Shown here one piece after another: positions 1 through 12,297 of a stretch of DNA of 64,000 nt (position 1 is the first letter of the stretch; the number at the start of each line of letters is the position of its first letter). The DNA is from Pogostemon cablin (taxonomy: Eukaryota; Streptophyta; Magnoliopsida; Lamiales; Lamiaceae), in assembly GCA_023678885.1 (NCBI GenBank), contig CM043002.1:948022-1012021 (forward strand), given 5' to 3'. The translations under genes were made by a program, and so were the position numbers. The notes under the pieces were generated by a model. The model saw only the letters and a list, made by a program, of their open reading frames with translations. It was not told the origin of the DNA and searched no databases.

Positions 1-3000
1 TTTCAACTTGTGCTGCATTCTCAGAAGTGACGAAAGAGGCGGAGGGGCCATTTTTGGGCTGATCGCCTTCAGAAAACATGCCTGCTGAATTTGATACCTG
101 TGGGGATGTAATCTGGGAGTGGTCGAAGCTCTCAGGTAAACAATCCTTGGTTAAGCATTTTAACAATTTCGCTTTCTTTTCATAGGGGAGGTTGGCAGAT
201 AGAGGCGACTCGGGAGTCTCTGCAGGTTTTCCAGCAAACTCCAGAGGCCTATGGAAGAGCAAATGTGCCACTGCCCGATCTATTGGGTTGGTATCCGTCT
301 CTACATCAGGTATTCTAGTAAATCTGCATTAGAAAAAAGGAATTATTATGAAATTCTTATAACCAACTAAATTTTACTACATGTTATCCCACATCAGGGC
401 CAACCTGTTAGCCAGTGGACTTAATTAGATATATAGTGAGAAAGATAAATTTTAGGTTTAAAAAGTAAATGAAAGCAGAAAACAATGCAATTATCATCAG
501 ATAAATAGTGAGAGGGGTTTCATATAATTTTAGGAACAGTAAATTAGCCGATTTAGAAAGATCGTATTAAGTGCATATATGGAATACATTATCTTGTCAG
601 TAGACAATAACCTCGTCATATAGCAAATATATGATTATTTGTAATTTCTCTGCCAGTGACGTGTACTGGCTTTCAAGTGGCATCTGGAAGCAGCATACCT
701 CACTTCTTCTAGCTCCCACTTCGAAACTCCTTTAATGTATCCCTCGAAAAAATTTTACCTACCTTCTTCAACTATTTACCAAACAAGATAAAATCTACTC
801 ACCATGTGAAGAAAATTAGATTCTAAGAACCTATTCAGTATGTTGTCACATATACTCTCAATCCAACTTTATGGTGTCTTATGATTCTTATCTGACTGCA
901 GAACAGAGCATACCAAGTACTACAAAAAGATCCCAACAATTTTCCCTCATCTATTAAGAATAACATGCAAACATAAGGTGCATTTTTTACTACAATTTTT
1001 CTTTTTAATGTCATTGATTTCACAATATTATTTATGAACAGTTCAATAATAGAAGGCCAGATGCACTTTAAGGTCTAGCCTTGAATTTGTAGAAGAGAAT
1101 TTAGTGTCATTACATAGTTCCTGGATTTGATGTGGTTCTATATCTGTTTTTCATTGTGTATTTATGTTGACTGCTTCTTGTACAATCTAATCTGAGTAAA
1201 ACATCAACAATCATAAGCTGCGTAAAAGAATGAGGGCTCTACAGTTGATAGTTTACTTTTTTCTGCAAACTAGTCTCAGAAAACTGAGGAATTTAACTGA
1301 ATGCAACAAAGAGGACCATATATCAGCTTTGGACTACGTATCAGTTTTCTCTGTTCCCGAGTTTATCCAACAGAATGTTCCGCAGGAAATATAACATGCA
1401 TGTCAACAAAGAAAAAATCTCAGGATAAGCACTCCTACTTCGAAATATTCTCCACACTTTCAATTTCCAGTACCTGCCTTTTTACTCACCTCCTCTTAAA
1501 TTTATTAATGCTAGAAAAAATGGCACATGCACTTATTTTTACAGATTGGCAAACATCATGAACACAAACTCCAGCGATCCTAATATAGGAAATGGCATAT
1601 TATCAACTCCAGCAATTAAAAGAATTTGGCATGCTTTCAGATAAGTGCTAAGATACATTACTGACCTCTCATGACCAATTATATCTTTGTGGCTAAGAAC
1701 TTCATCTCTGCTGCTTGTGCTGGTACTGCTTGTATCATTAGGATATTGCCTCTGCACAGAACTTTGGGCTAGTCGAAACAAACTGTCCCGGATGCAAAGT
1801 TTAATCCGCATGTCCAACTGTAAAATGGCCATTTATCGTAGATAAGTTGTGTGTAAGAAAAAATGAAAAATATATTCAAGCAGAATCCAGGACTGACTTT
1901 AGCTATGGCTTCTTGAAGCCGATAGAGCACCGATTCCTCCACTGAGCAATTATCAAAGGCCATGCTGATTGTGTTCGAATCAAACTGATCAATGGGCGAG
2001 CTTGGTTCAATGGAAGAAAAACTGGCAAGACCGTCATTGAATTCTAATTTCCCTCCTTCCATGCCACAATGTTCAGAAACCGATACCTGATTACCAAATT
2101 GCAACTGCTGTTTCTGAATAGCAAGTATTGCTCTCATTTGCTGTCGCCTCCTTAACTTTTCAATCTTTTCTTTTGGGGTCATTGCTGGAGGTTTCACTGA
2201 AGAATCCTCTGAATTTTTCAAAGAAATTGAACTAGAAGGAGGAGCTTCATAGCTAGAGGACACTGCTAGGTCATGATTTCCTTCCACAGGATGAAACTGA
2301 GGCAAGACAGAGGTCGCAGGATAAGGATTCACCATATTTCCATACAAAGAAGATCCTAAAGGTGCACAAGGATAGTGCTTCTGTTGAAAAGACTCGGGTC
2401 TTTGTAGAGGGGTTTGCTGTGTGAGCACCAAAGGTGGACCATGGTTGATCATTGATGGTGCATACTGGGTGTTAACTTGTGGCACCATGCTCCCAGCTGG
2501 GCTCCATGTGCGGCTCATGTCATGAAGCTGCCTGATTTCACTCTTTTTGTTTAACTTCTGACTCTTTAGTGATCTCTTTGGCTTATTGGCCTGAACACAT
2601 GAAAACAACTAGAGCAACAGTTTAATGTTCAAACTAAAAAATTTGGGAAACAAAATTTGACTACCAAGGAGAGAACACGGTTTGATTAAAATGCTTCGAA
2701 AATTTCTAATTGCGTATAAATCTATTTTAAGGAGATAGTTTACAAAACATATATGTAGATGTTTCTGATCAAAAATTTCATAGCAGCTGAAGTTTATCAA
2801 TACTTTTAAAGGAATAAGTTAAGAACTGCAATGGCAACAAGTTATGGATTTCTTGGATGGGAACAAGTTAAGAACTGTGCAATGGCAAGAGGATACAACA
2901 ATCTGGATTAAGGATGCAGCAAGAATATTTCAACAAACTGACAATTCTTTCAACCAAGTCTATTTTAATGGTATGAAAATGTTCAAAGAGCAGAATATGA

Positions 3001-6000
3001 ATACATTTTAAAATTTTCAATTTAATTTGCCACAAACCAGTGGATTTGGCACATGCGATAATAGTCTTATGATCTTTGCTGAGATCTAGTTACAGACAAT
3101 AGCAAAATTAGAGAGAAAAAAGTTTTTACCCCTGAATAATCAACAAATGTATTGCTTTAATGTTCTTCAGTGATGCAAATCCAGAGTCACTTTTCTTTAC
3201 ATAAAAAATATCTAAAATTCCCAAGCTAGTGATTCGAATAGAATATATCATCACTAAGATTAATGTTGAAAATCTAATTGAGCTGCTGATGTTCAGAATT
3301 CTACCTGATTATGGAACTTGTCTATTAGAGAGAATGAATAGGCAAAAAAAAAGAATCTCTTCTAACAATTTTGCATCTAGTTTTATTTTTTGGCAGGGTA
3401 TCTTCTCAAATAAGAATTAATTATCATCATTAGTAAATAAAGGAGTTTTGTCCTATACAAAAAGAATAGGTGTGGAGAAAATTACTTTGCTGGGGAATTC
3501 AATAGCGGAAGCAGCAGTTCCATCATTAAGTTGCTCGAGGGACGCTTGGGTTTTCTCACCTATCATAGGAGTCTGAAAACAAGCAAGAAAAAGATGAAAA
3601 ATCAATCCACAAGTAATGCATAAGTAAATATACATGCTTAAGACACCAAACAGAGCTCTTGAATTCATGAGGCAAAAAGAAAAGAGAACTAACTACTAAT
3701 TAATATCACAGACTTGGTCTTTTGTGATTTTTTTTACTATAAGGTACTTGCGTGTACCACCAGAATGTTCAATAGCTTTCAAACTTGCCTGTGCACATTG
3801 CAGAGCATGTAGTGTGATCTCATTCAATTTTTCATATCCAGAAATGAAGGGCTGGCCGGGACCTAGCATGTGCTGAGCCTTAATTTCAGAACAATCAATT
3901 GGGGTCCTTAGAGCTCCGAGTGGCAAATCAGAAGAATCTCCAGATAAAGGAGAAGGGCCCAGAGGACTGCTAACATCTTTGGAAGGTGACCATAGCTCAT
4001 CAGTGTGTCCAACGCTTATGTCTCCAAACATTGGATCATGGTTGCTGCAAAATATCACTTGTGAGGATACTAAGTCAGATGGACATAGTCAGGAAACACT
4101 GAAATCTATGACACTGAACATTAGTAGACTGTAGGAACACTAAAACCAGAAAAATGTTTTCATCACCAAATAATATATCCTTCGTCATTGTTAAATGAGT
4201 CAATCCATGCACTAGACAATCCATAGGCAGGGAGTGTTATGACATAGTGAATATATGCGGCAATTATTACTGATTGCTGGAGAATGAGAAATTAGCTCAA
4301 TTTTTTGTTATAATGCATTCATTAATATACCAAAAAGTCAGTCTTCTACAAGGTTATTATTCATTAAGTTTTTGCAAATTTTCTTTAATTTGTACCATGG
4401 GATATTCAGTAATTTAATTTATATTTACTTTTCATTTATATTTACCTTTATATTCACTTTTAAAACAAGTTTTTCCTTCTCAGGTACACTTGCAGAGCTT
4501 GAAGATGTATGCAGAACAATTATACAATACAATTGAACATGCAACCAGAGACAACGAGATGAACACATATAATGATGATCAGGTGCATAACTCTGCTTCA
4601 TAGACATGACCCCTGAAAATAAAAAACAAGTGTGCACTCTCTGCATATTGAAAATTTAATGCTATGATTTTTCTGGTAACTTTTTCATTATGACCATTCA
4701 AAGCAACAGGGAGACAATCCTATATACTCTTTAAAAAACTACAGTCAGTCTTGAAAGTGCATATTGCATCTTCTTTTCCCAACACTACCATAAGTCATTA
4801 TCATGGTGTTGTTATACTGTGGAGCGTGTAGGAAATAAAGTATTGGGAAGCCAAGCCAAACAATAATGCTGCAGAAATAGATCTTAATAAAAACATGAAA
4901 TAAAGATAAGGAGTTTGCGTTACCTAAATATCCTATCCAGATCGTCAAAACTACCAATATTTGCCCAGCCATAGTCATTAAAATCACCTAGTTCTCCATC
5001 TTCTGCTTGATTATCAAACATATCTGAATCTTTATCAAATTGAGATGTCCCCTCTGTTGAAAAATTAAAGGATTAATATGCAGCATGCATGCATTTGAAA
5101 AGGCAACAAGGAAAGAGAAATAAAAGCCGCATCACCAGTTGAGGAGCCATTTTCTGAACTCTTTCTTATATTTTTCGATGTAGTGGTGCCCACAGAATTT
5201 TGGCCAACTTTGGTCACATTTGATGACGATGGATCAGGGCCATCAGACCACGAATCAAGACTAAATCCTTTCGCATGCTCACTATTACCATACTTGGAAG
5301 TGCTATCAAGTTCAACCCCATGTTCATGTTTTATGGTAGGATCTTTCTGTTCAGAAGAGCTAACAGTTGAAGTTTGCTGATTTATTTCTTTCTTAGAGGC
5401 ATGTCCAAAAAAAACACGAGATTTCTCCTCAATTTGATCAGGATACGGAACAATGTGATCATCATTATCTCTAGTATCACCCCATATGATGTTTGTCAAC
5501 TGATTTGCAACAGGAAAAGGAAAATTGTAAGAGTTTGAGTCACCTCAGTAGCAAGTAGATATACCACCAATGGACACATAGCAAACCAAAGGATACAGAT
5601 TTCATCAATATAACCATATTTTTCTAGTAATTCAGGAGAACCATGAACTTAAACCACACAAGATGTCAATAATTGTAGCTCTTATGATACCACGAAGAAT
5701 AATACCATATACAAGTGAATAAATTTATAAATACTACTTCAGCATAGAATAGTGAAAATTTTAATCACACATGTCGCATCAGTTAACAAAAGCATAAATA
5801 TTTAATGAAGAAAATCATGTCTCCAAAAAATTTAATTGAGATACAGTAACATATCAGTAAAATTGTGAAATGAGTGATTTGGGAGGTATAATTGAGAGCC
5901 AAGTGCAAAGACATTGACCACATTCATAGTTGATTATAGGATTTTCAGTTCAGAAGTTGCCCCTTAGTATAGAAGAAGTATCCACTTCAGCTTCAACTTC

Positions 6001-7400
6001 ATAGTTCATACACTAGAAATAACTGTAAATCTATTCCCCTCATCTTACCTAACATCCACTAACTTCCAGGCTTAAAATTGAGCAAATGGATGGGGGGTTC
6101 TTAAATAATGTATTTACCTCTGAGAAAGAGCAAACCTAGACGGTTTAGCTTTTTACTAGAATTCTCCTCCATACTTTATCCAAATTTCTAGAAAGACCAG
6201 AAAGGAACATGTAGACCTTGTCATCCGTTATCCTATCATGATCAACCTCTCAAAACAGCTTTACAGTAAAACACTAATATTTATCACTTCATGACCTCAC
6301 CAGATATTGTGTAATCGACCTCATTTTAACCTATTTACCTCTGTGCTGAACTACACAGGTATATATTATTTTTTCAAAACACACTTACATTTTCATTACA
6401 ACTCATTCATCTGGTATGTGGAAATGCTCATAGAGGATTGGACTTCCTGCTCTAATTCTAAATGTTCTCATCCTACCTCACCAAACTTAAATTTCATTAT
6501 GCAAATATTATTCCTTACTATGAATGGGAAACTATTACCCATGGCATCAACACCAAAACAGAATTCTGACATAACGTTACCAAGAAAAAAGTTGAATATG
6601 AATGAAAGATATTATTAAATATTAAAGAGAATCAATGGAAAGACAAAGGGGACAGGTATGTGCATGTCCATGCTGTTCCGGAATTATGAGTTGTATTTGA
6701 AGGAATGACTCGCTATTAAGAGTCATAAAAGGCATATAGAGATGATTTAGCATAGAACTTGAACATTTGAAGACATGTGCACAAACACTTCTAACTTTGT
6801 CAAATCTCATGAACTATATGTAATTTGTATGATAACGTCAACCAATACAATAAACAAACTGATTTTAGAAATTTACATCTATAAAAAATTTAACTTTTTA
6901 TAAGCTCTGGTTAAAGCTGTTAAGATCCTTTAAATGAAATTAGCCCTCTAACTATATATATAACAAATAAAGCATCGAAATGTTTCAAACTCAACTGATC
7001 TAGTAATTAATATAATCATTTTCATATTATATCATCAAAAATCAAAAAAGGATATTACTTTTAAATTCACGAATTATCAAATCATACTTCAGAAAAAGAT
7101 CAAATTATAAACCAAAATTACCCCCAAAATAATAATACTCTCATTCTAAATACTAAAAATGTTCAATTTCCAAGGAATCACCTCCAGTAACCCCAAGGAA
7201 ATGCTAGAAACACAAGATCTCAACAGAATGGAAACTAGGAAACGATAAAGTATCTAAATTCCATGGTATCTCCAACACTTTTCATTCTCTGAGCAGCTCA
7301 GAAACATTGAAGTAAGAAAGAAACTTAAAATTTAGAAAACTAAAAGGAATAAAAATAAAAATAAAAAGCCACATACCTCCTCGTCGTTCCAATCAAACAT
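1..7400 (-). CDS. LNK2: LNK2-like circadian clock transcriptional coactivator, 3' end beyond the window
   Basis: Eight exons read on the minus strand: 7400-7377, 5499-5136, 5053-4924, 4044-3738, 3572-3486, 2590-1898, 1817-1666 and 323-1 (continues off the window). They stay in frame throughout and give 693 codons without a stop. The protein begins MFDWNDEELTNIIWGD, the LNK family N-terminus. It has a WANIGSFDDLDRIF motif near residues 160-174, a TPKEKIEKLRRRQQM block near residue 440 and LDMRIKLCIRDSLFRLAQS at about 536, all in the order found in LNK1/LNK2. In Arabidopsis these nuclear proteins have no DNA-binding domain of their own; they join RVE8/RVE4 MYB factors to activate evening clock genes. 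LNK2 rather than LNK1 is chosen on the N-terminus and overall length, so the paralogue call is less sure than the family. The end of exon 4 is the least certain junction; 3738 keeps the frame. Confidence 0.88.
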
Positions 7401-7760
7401 AGCTAGAATACAAAGAAAATACAGAATCTCCAAATCCAAACAAACGAAACGTCAACAGATAGTGCTTGAAATGTAGCCCAAACATCGCCAACTTCTTTCA
7501 CGCTCAAGTTAACTCCAAACACACACCGCTAAACCAGAGAAAAGAGAGCATTAATCAATTGAACTGAGAATATAACCTAGATTGTAGAGTTTAAACAGTA
7601 AACGATAGGACTTTTGGTGTTGTGCTTGAAACAGAGAAGACAGTGAAAAACGAGGAGATAGAATTCGAAGGAGAAGAGAAGAGAGAGAGAGAGAGGGAGA
7701 ATGGGCAAGTGGGGGGAGGTGGGCCCATTCCCACGTGAGTGGTTTTTGAGGGCCGAATTT
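7401..7760 (-). promoter_or_regulatory. 5' leader and proximal promoter of the LNK gene with G-box and TCP-type site
   Basis: Upstream of the LNK ATG lie about 230 bases of likely 5'UTR, then an AG-rich tract (7668-7700). A perfect G-box CACGTG lies at 7732-7737, next to a GTGGGCCC TCP class I type site at 7719-7726. G-boxes are bound by bHLH and bZIP factors, including the PIF and HY5 light factors, which fits a light- and clock-regulated gene. Which factor binds is inference. I saw no evening element in the nearby upstream bases. The transcription start is not determined. Confidence 0.5.
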
Positions 7761-7883
7761 GAGACTCGTGTGAAGCAGCGTATCTAAAGTCGTGGCTACG
7801 GAGAGTCGGATCTATTAGTGCCCTGTCATTGGTTGGGAGTGATTTGGCAGATGAAAGTACTTAATTGCCCTTGATGTATGCTA

Positions 7884-8131
7884 CTCTCCTTTAAGATGTT
7901 ACATTTTTCATTTTGAATTGTCTCACAAAAATTTACATCTTCCAAAAAAATCACAAAGTAAAAAACAATCACTCTTCCCCCATACACCTTATTTACAAAA
8001 AAAATTATCTTTACCTAACACACTTTATCATTTATTTATTACAAAAAAAATATTATTATATTCCTAAAAGTTATCACTTTCTTAATCTCCGTTCAGGAAA
8101 GTGGGCGCAAACTTTTTCTGGACGGAGGGAG
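7884..8131. mobile_element. Stowaway-like MITE, about 248 bp
   Basis: The right end reads CTCCCTCCGTCC on the complementary strand and abuts TA at 8132-8133. The left end CTCTCC is diverged and follows TA at 7882-7883. The TA duplication and CTCCCTCCGT-type end are the Stowaway (Tc1/mariner-derived) signature. No ORF of interest inside. It sits just upstream of the LNK promoter. Confidence 0.5.
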
Positions 8132-8374
8132 TAATTACCTAACTTTGAATTTTAGATGGGATTAATGTATTAATACATGTTCGCCTTTTGTTTTATACTT
8201 TTGTTTTACTATAAAACAAAAATGCAAATAAATGTGTAGCTATTTTTCGGGATGGATCAGGAGAAATCGATAAAAAGCAATAATAGTCCATTATTTTGTG
8301 AATAAATTGTATGATAAATAAAATCGATAATTTTTTTAATGAAAAAAATTATGATTAATTAAAATATATATTTT
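8132..8374. other. Gene-free AT-rich spacer
   Basis: Short AT-rich stretch without a supportable gene, leading into the dispersed repeat. Confidence 0.5.
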
Positions 8375-8915
8375 ATATATACTAATTACGAATACGCTGC
8401 TATAAATAACTTTTTAAAAGTATGAAGTGTCGTGACGTGGTTAATTATCATATATTTTTTATTTTTAATATTTAATATTTATTTATTTATTATTACATAT
8501 ATAATCTTTCTACTTTTATTTATTTATTTATGTATTTATTTATTTTTTATTATTATTATTATTGTTATTGTTATTATTATTAATATTCAAATATATCTTT
8601 AAATCATGTATAATTATAGATTAAATACCACCTTTAATCATAATTTTTTATTAGTTAGGAATAGATAATCAATAAAATATATACAACTTATTATTATTAT
8701 TATTATTTATTCATGTATTCAAATTAAATATCACCTTTAATCATATTTTTTGATTGGTTAGGAATACTATTTTTATTTATTTATTAATTTATTATTATTA
8801 TTCATATATATCTATAAATTAAATATCATTTTAATTATATTTTTTGATTGGTTATAATAATTTATCCGCGTATTACGTGGGAATCTGTGCTCGTATATGT
8901 ATATATATATTAAAC
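8375..8915. repeat. Dispersed AT-rich repeat, copy 1 (partner at about 60.77-61.95 kb)
   Basis: The start, an ATATACTAATTACGAATACG stretch followed by GCTGCTATAAATAA, recurs at about 60765 with few differences. Both copies continue with repeated internal blocks of the type TTAAATATCACCTTTAATCAT followed by TTTTTTGATTGGTTAGGAAT. This copy ends near a GC-rich stem CCGCGTATTACGTGGG (8866-8881). A terminal GC hairpin of this kind is found in Helitrons, and a similar motif CCGCGTAATATGAGGG lies at 9317-9332. The Helitron assignment is only a suggestion; no CTRR end or A^T target site was confirmed. Confidence 0.5.
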
Positions 8916-8926
8916 CACAACTTATA

Positions 8927-9177
8927 GGCAAAGACTTGTGTGAGACCGTCTCACATAAGAGCTTACATGAGACGATCAAAAAGTGATAACTTTTATATTG
9001 AAAAGTAATACTGAAATTAATGAAAAGTGATAATGTTATTTTATGAACAATTATAATATAAATAAAAAGTGATAACATTTTATAGCGAAAATGATAACGT
9101 TTTATAGCGAAAGTGAAAATTATTTATAAAAGTGTAAAATTATCTCATGTGAGACGGTCTCACACAAGACCTACCCC
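8927..9177. mobile_element. MITE, 251 bp, with perfect 8-bp target duplication
   Basis: The element is bounded by identical AACTTATA octamers at 8919-8926 and 9178-9185. Terminal inverted repeats share CTTGTGTGAGACCGTCTCAC. Each end itself contains a near-perfect palindrome, TGTGAGAC-N-GTCTCACA, so each TIR could fold alone. An 8-bp duplication is typical of hAT-type transposons. There is no coding capacity. Confidence 0.8.
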
Positions 9178-10858
9178 AACTTATAATATTTTAAGGTGTT
9201 TAATTAACTTTTATTAGAACTTTTTTATTATATATGATATATAATTTCAAATTTATTATATAAATACATTTAAAATTAATAATCAAATAATTTATAATAA
9301 AATAATTTTAATTTTCCGCGTAATATGAGGGATTTATAATAGTGTATGTATATTCATTCATATTCTTTTAAAATATTAAATTAAAAAGAATATTATGACA
9401 AAATTAATTAGTGATAAAAATAATGTGTTATAATGGAACATATGGTATGTGTTGCAGCTGCTACTTTTTGTCCATAAGCTTTGCATTTCATTTCATTTTA
9501 ATAATTTGTTTTCCACTTTTAGAGCTCTATAACTGTCCAGTTTAATATAATAATACACATAACATAACAAAAGAAAATGTAAAGTGAGAATATAAATTTT
9601 ATTCTAGTGGTGGACATTTTTTCATAAGAGGAAAATGTTGTGATGTGGGTCATTGATAGTTAAAATATAATTTTAATTTTTTTTAGTATGACCCATTATT
9701 ACATTTGAATGTATCGTTCGTTTATCATATTAATTAATTTTTTAAATATATAATAATAATGTGGTTTTATTAATTATGAGTTATTATCATAATTATACTA
9801 AAGGAATGTTTTCCTTTCCCTACATATCATTAATGCTTACTGCTCAAATCGGTAATGCTTATATGTGAATTAGTTAGATTTCTCAATTTATCTTTTCTGT
9901 TTTCTCCGTCACAATTCACAAACTATCCAGGATTTGAATAAGCTAATTCTGTTTCTCTATTTTTGTTTTTATTGTTGAAGAAGTTCTATGTTGTCGTCAC
10001 TCTCTCTCTCTCTCAGGGATGTTTCCCATTCCACGACGTCATTTGCTTCAGATTCATCTGATAATAAAAATCGTAAGGGATTCAGGTTTCATATATGTAA
10101 TATATTATGCTGCCTCTTTACTCGTATGAAATTCTTCTTGTGTAAAGTTATTATTCTTTCATCCTTTGACTAAAAAGCATGGGGTAACGACATTTCCTTT
10201 GTCATGAACTTTCTTCTTTTCTGGAAACGAGTTTGTTAGTGTTGTAGGTTTTGTAATCATCTTAGGACTAGGAGTTCTGTTTATTTTCAGTGTTAATGTA
10301 TTTCAGGTAGAATAATATAATTCTTTTTAAAATAATTTTATTTTTTTTTATACTTTCTTTTCTCATAAAATATGGCCACTAGTTTTGCAAGATAGAAGTC
10401 GAGTCATCTACTGATAAGAAACTAGGGATTTTGTGCAACAAGAAGCTATGTCCCATTACGATATGTCATAACTGCCTTTTGAATAAGTTATTTCTATCTC
10501 TTAGCTATTGATGTTTACTATTGATTTTTATATTATTTTTCCTATAATAAATAAAAGTTCAGAAGAATTAATCTTTCCACAAAATGAATTTATATTATTT
10601 GAATTTGTTATTTAAAAATGGTCATCAATAACTACTGTTACTACAATAAGAATAATTTGCACTATTATTTATATTAAATAATATAAATACACAAATTCTT
10701 TTAGAGAAAATGTATGACTGAGTCCAACTTTATTATTTTTTAATATAATTCTCAATTTTGTTCATTTATTTTTATCCAATTTTAGTCATTTTCTTAAATT
10801 CAGCCTTTTTTATATAAAAAATATACTATAATTTAACTACAATACACATATTTTAATA
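9178..10858. other. Gene-free AT-rich region
   Basis: No gene is supportable here. A 61-codon ORF at 9988-10173, preceded by a pyrimidine-rich tract, could resemble a first exon ending before GTTTCA at 10087. It matches no family I recognise and has no visible following exons. Confidence 0.5.
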
Positions 10859-11138
10859 CTCTCTCAATCCCATTAAGCTTTTCACCGTAACTGCACATAC
10901 GAAGTTTAAGAAAATTTATTTTTTTACCAACTTTATTCAGTTTTAGGGGTATTGTGATATTTTTAAGTAATAAATAAATGATAAGATAAGTTATGTGAGT
11001 TAGGTGAGAATGATATTTTTGAAAATATAATGTAGTGAGAGATTATATATTTTGAAACTTGTACTAAATTTGAAAGGTAAAAAGTGTAGTGTGACAAACA
11101 AATGAGAAAAGAGTGAAGAGTTTTGTGAGATTGAGGGG
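10859..11138. mobile_element. Stowaway-like MITE, 280 bp
   Basis: Inverted ends CTCTCTCAATCCCATTAAGC (left) and, on the complementary strand, CCCCTCAATCTCACAAAACT (right) match at most positions. TA dinucleotides flank both sides (10857-10858 and 11139-11140). Non-coding. Confidence 0.7.
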
Positions 11139-11344
11139 TATATAAATAAGGGGCGGGCCCTTCTTATAATCCATATTACAAACTACAAAGGCTTCTTCTC
11201 CCAATATATTTTTTGAGTTTGTCAAAGGTTCCAAGTATCACATCATCAATAAGTTGGAGTTGTTGAGAATTTAATGACAAAATGAGAAAATGAAAAAAAA
11301 ATGGAATTGATAAAATTAAATGCTGATTAGTTGTAATATATATA

Positions 11345-11556
11345 CTCCCTCCGTTACATGCAAATGAGTGTTTTTGCTTTTTACACAGATTAAGAAGGGT
11401 TATTATTTAATATATAGTGGATATATAGTTGTATTAGTGAGAGTGTAAGTTTCATATTTTAATTATATTAGTGGGTGTGTATGGATCTCATGTGTGTAAA
11501 AAAAGAAATGAAACTTTTTGAGTGGAACGCCCAAAATGATAAAAAATGAATTATTT

Positions 11557-11558
<2 letters not shown>
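11345..11558. mobile_element. Stowaway-like MITE whose right end runs into a TA microsatellite
   Basis: The left end is TA then CTCCCTCCGTTACATGC. The right side, read on the other strand, has an ATTCATTTTTTATCATTTTG stretch before GGCGTTCC, only a partial match to the left end. The expected terminal TA has been replaced by or expanded into the adjoining (AT)n tract. Confidence 0.5.

Positions 11559-11636
<78 letters not shown>
11559..11636. repeat. (AT)n microsatellite, about 78 bp
   Basis: Uninterrupted alternating A and T, beginning directly at the end of the preceding Stowaway-like sequence. Likely polymorphic in length. Confidence 0.95.
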
Positions 11637-11638
<2 letters not shown>

Positions 11639-12038
11639 AATCTGAAAATATTTGTGAAGACCCTAATGAAAAATAGCTAGTTATGGTTCATACGTTGTCC
11701 ATAATGTAATAAGAGGTACTATAAATCATTGTATTTTGTATTTTTTTATTTAGAATAAATCCCATATTCAAAAGTAATAATATTCGTTTTTCAAAAAATA
11801 AAAATAAAAATTACACAATATTGCAACTTCTACATTCTAATAAGAGGGCGTATTTTATGAAATCAAATTTATATGGGATTGGAGGAAGAAATTCATACTC
11901 TAGCATGACAATGTTAAATATGATAAAAATTTAGTAAAAAAATTATGTCCACAAGTCCAAACTAAAAGTATTAAGTTGTGAAATTTTCGTAAACTTTTGG
12001 AGTGGGAAGTTGAGAAATTGAGGGAATGTTTCATTCCA

Positions 12039-12297
12039 CAAATGATCCCGTGAGACATTATATATGTGAGAAAATTTGTGAGACGTGTTAAAGTATGTCT
12101 ATTATATAAATAAAATATGTTTAATAGTTGTTAAAATATGTTTTTTAAAATATAATAAATGATTAATTAAAGTATGATTTTAGGGTGTTATAATATGATT
12201 CATTATTAACCTACTTTAACAATAAATAAGCATATTTTACCTATATAATAAGCATACTTTAATAATTCGTTTCACAATCGTCTCACAAGAGTTTCTC
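12039..12297. mobile_element. MITE of a three-copy local family, with a long target duplication
   Basis: The 11-mer GTTTCATTCCA flanks both sides (12028-12038 and 12298-12308). Ends contain CCGTGAGAC on the left and GTCTCACAAGAG on the right, imperfectly inverted. The interior (TTAAAGTATGT, CATACTTTAATAATTCG) is shared with sequences at about 15675-15900 and 49905-50155. Nine or more flanking bases would suit a MULE-type element, or an 8-bp hAT duplication with chance extension. Non-coding. Confidence 0.65.

Noticed and set aside
9988..10173. 61-codon ORF after a CT repeat, looking like a first exon
   Set aside because: No conserved motif, no following exons and low-complexity start.
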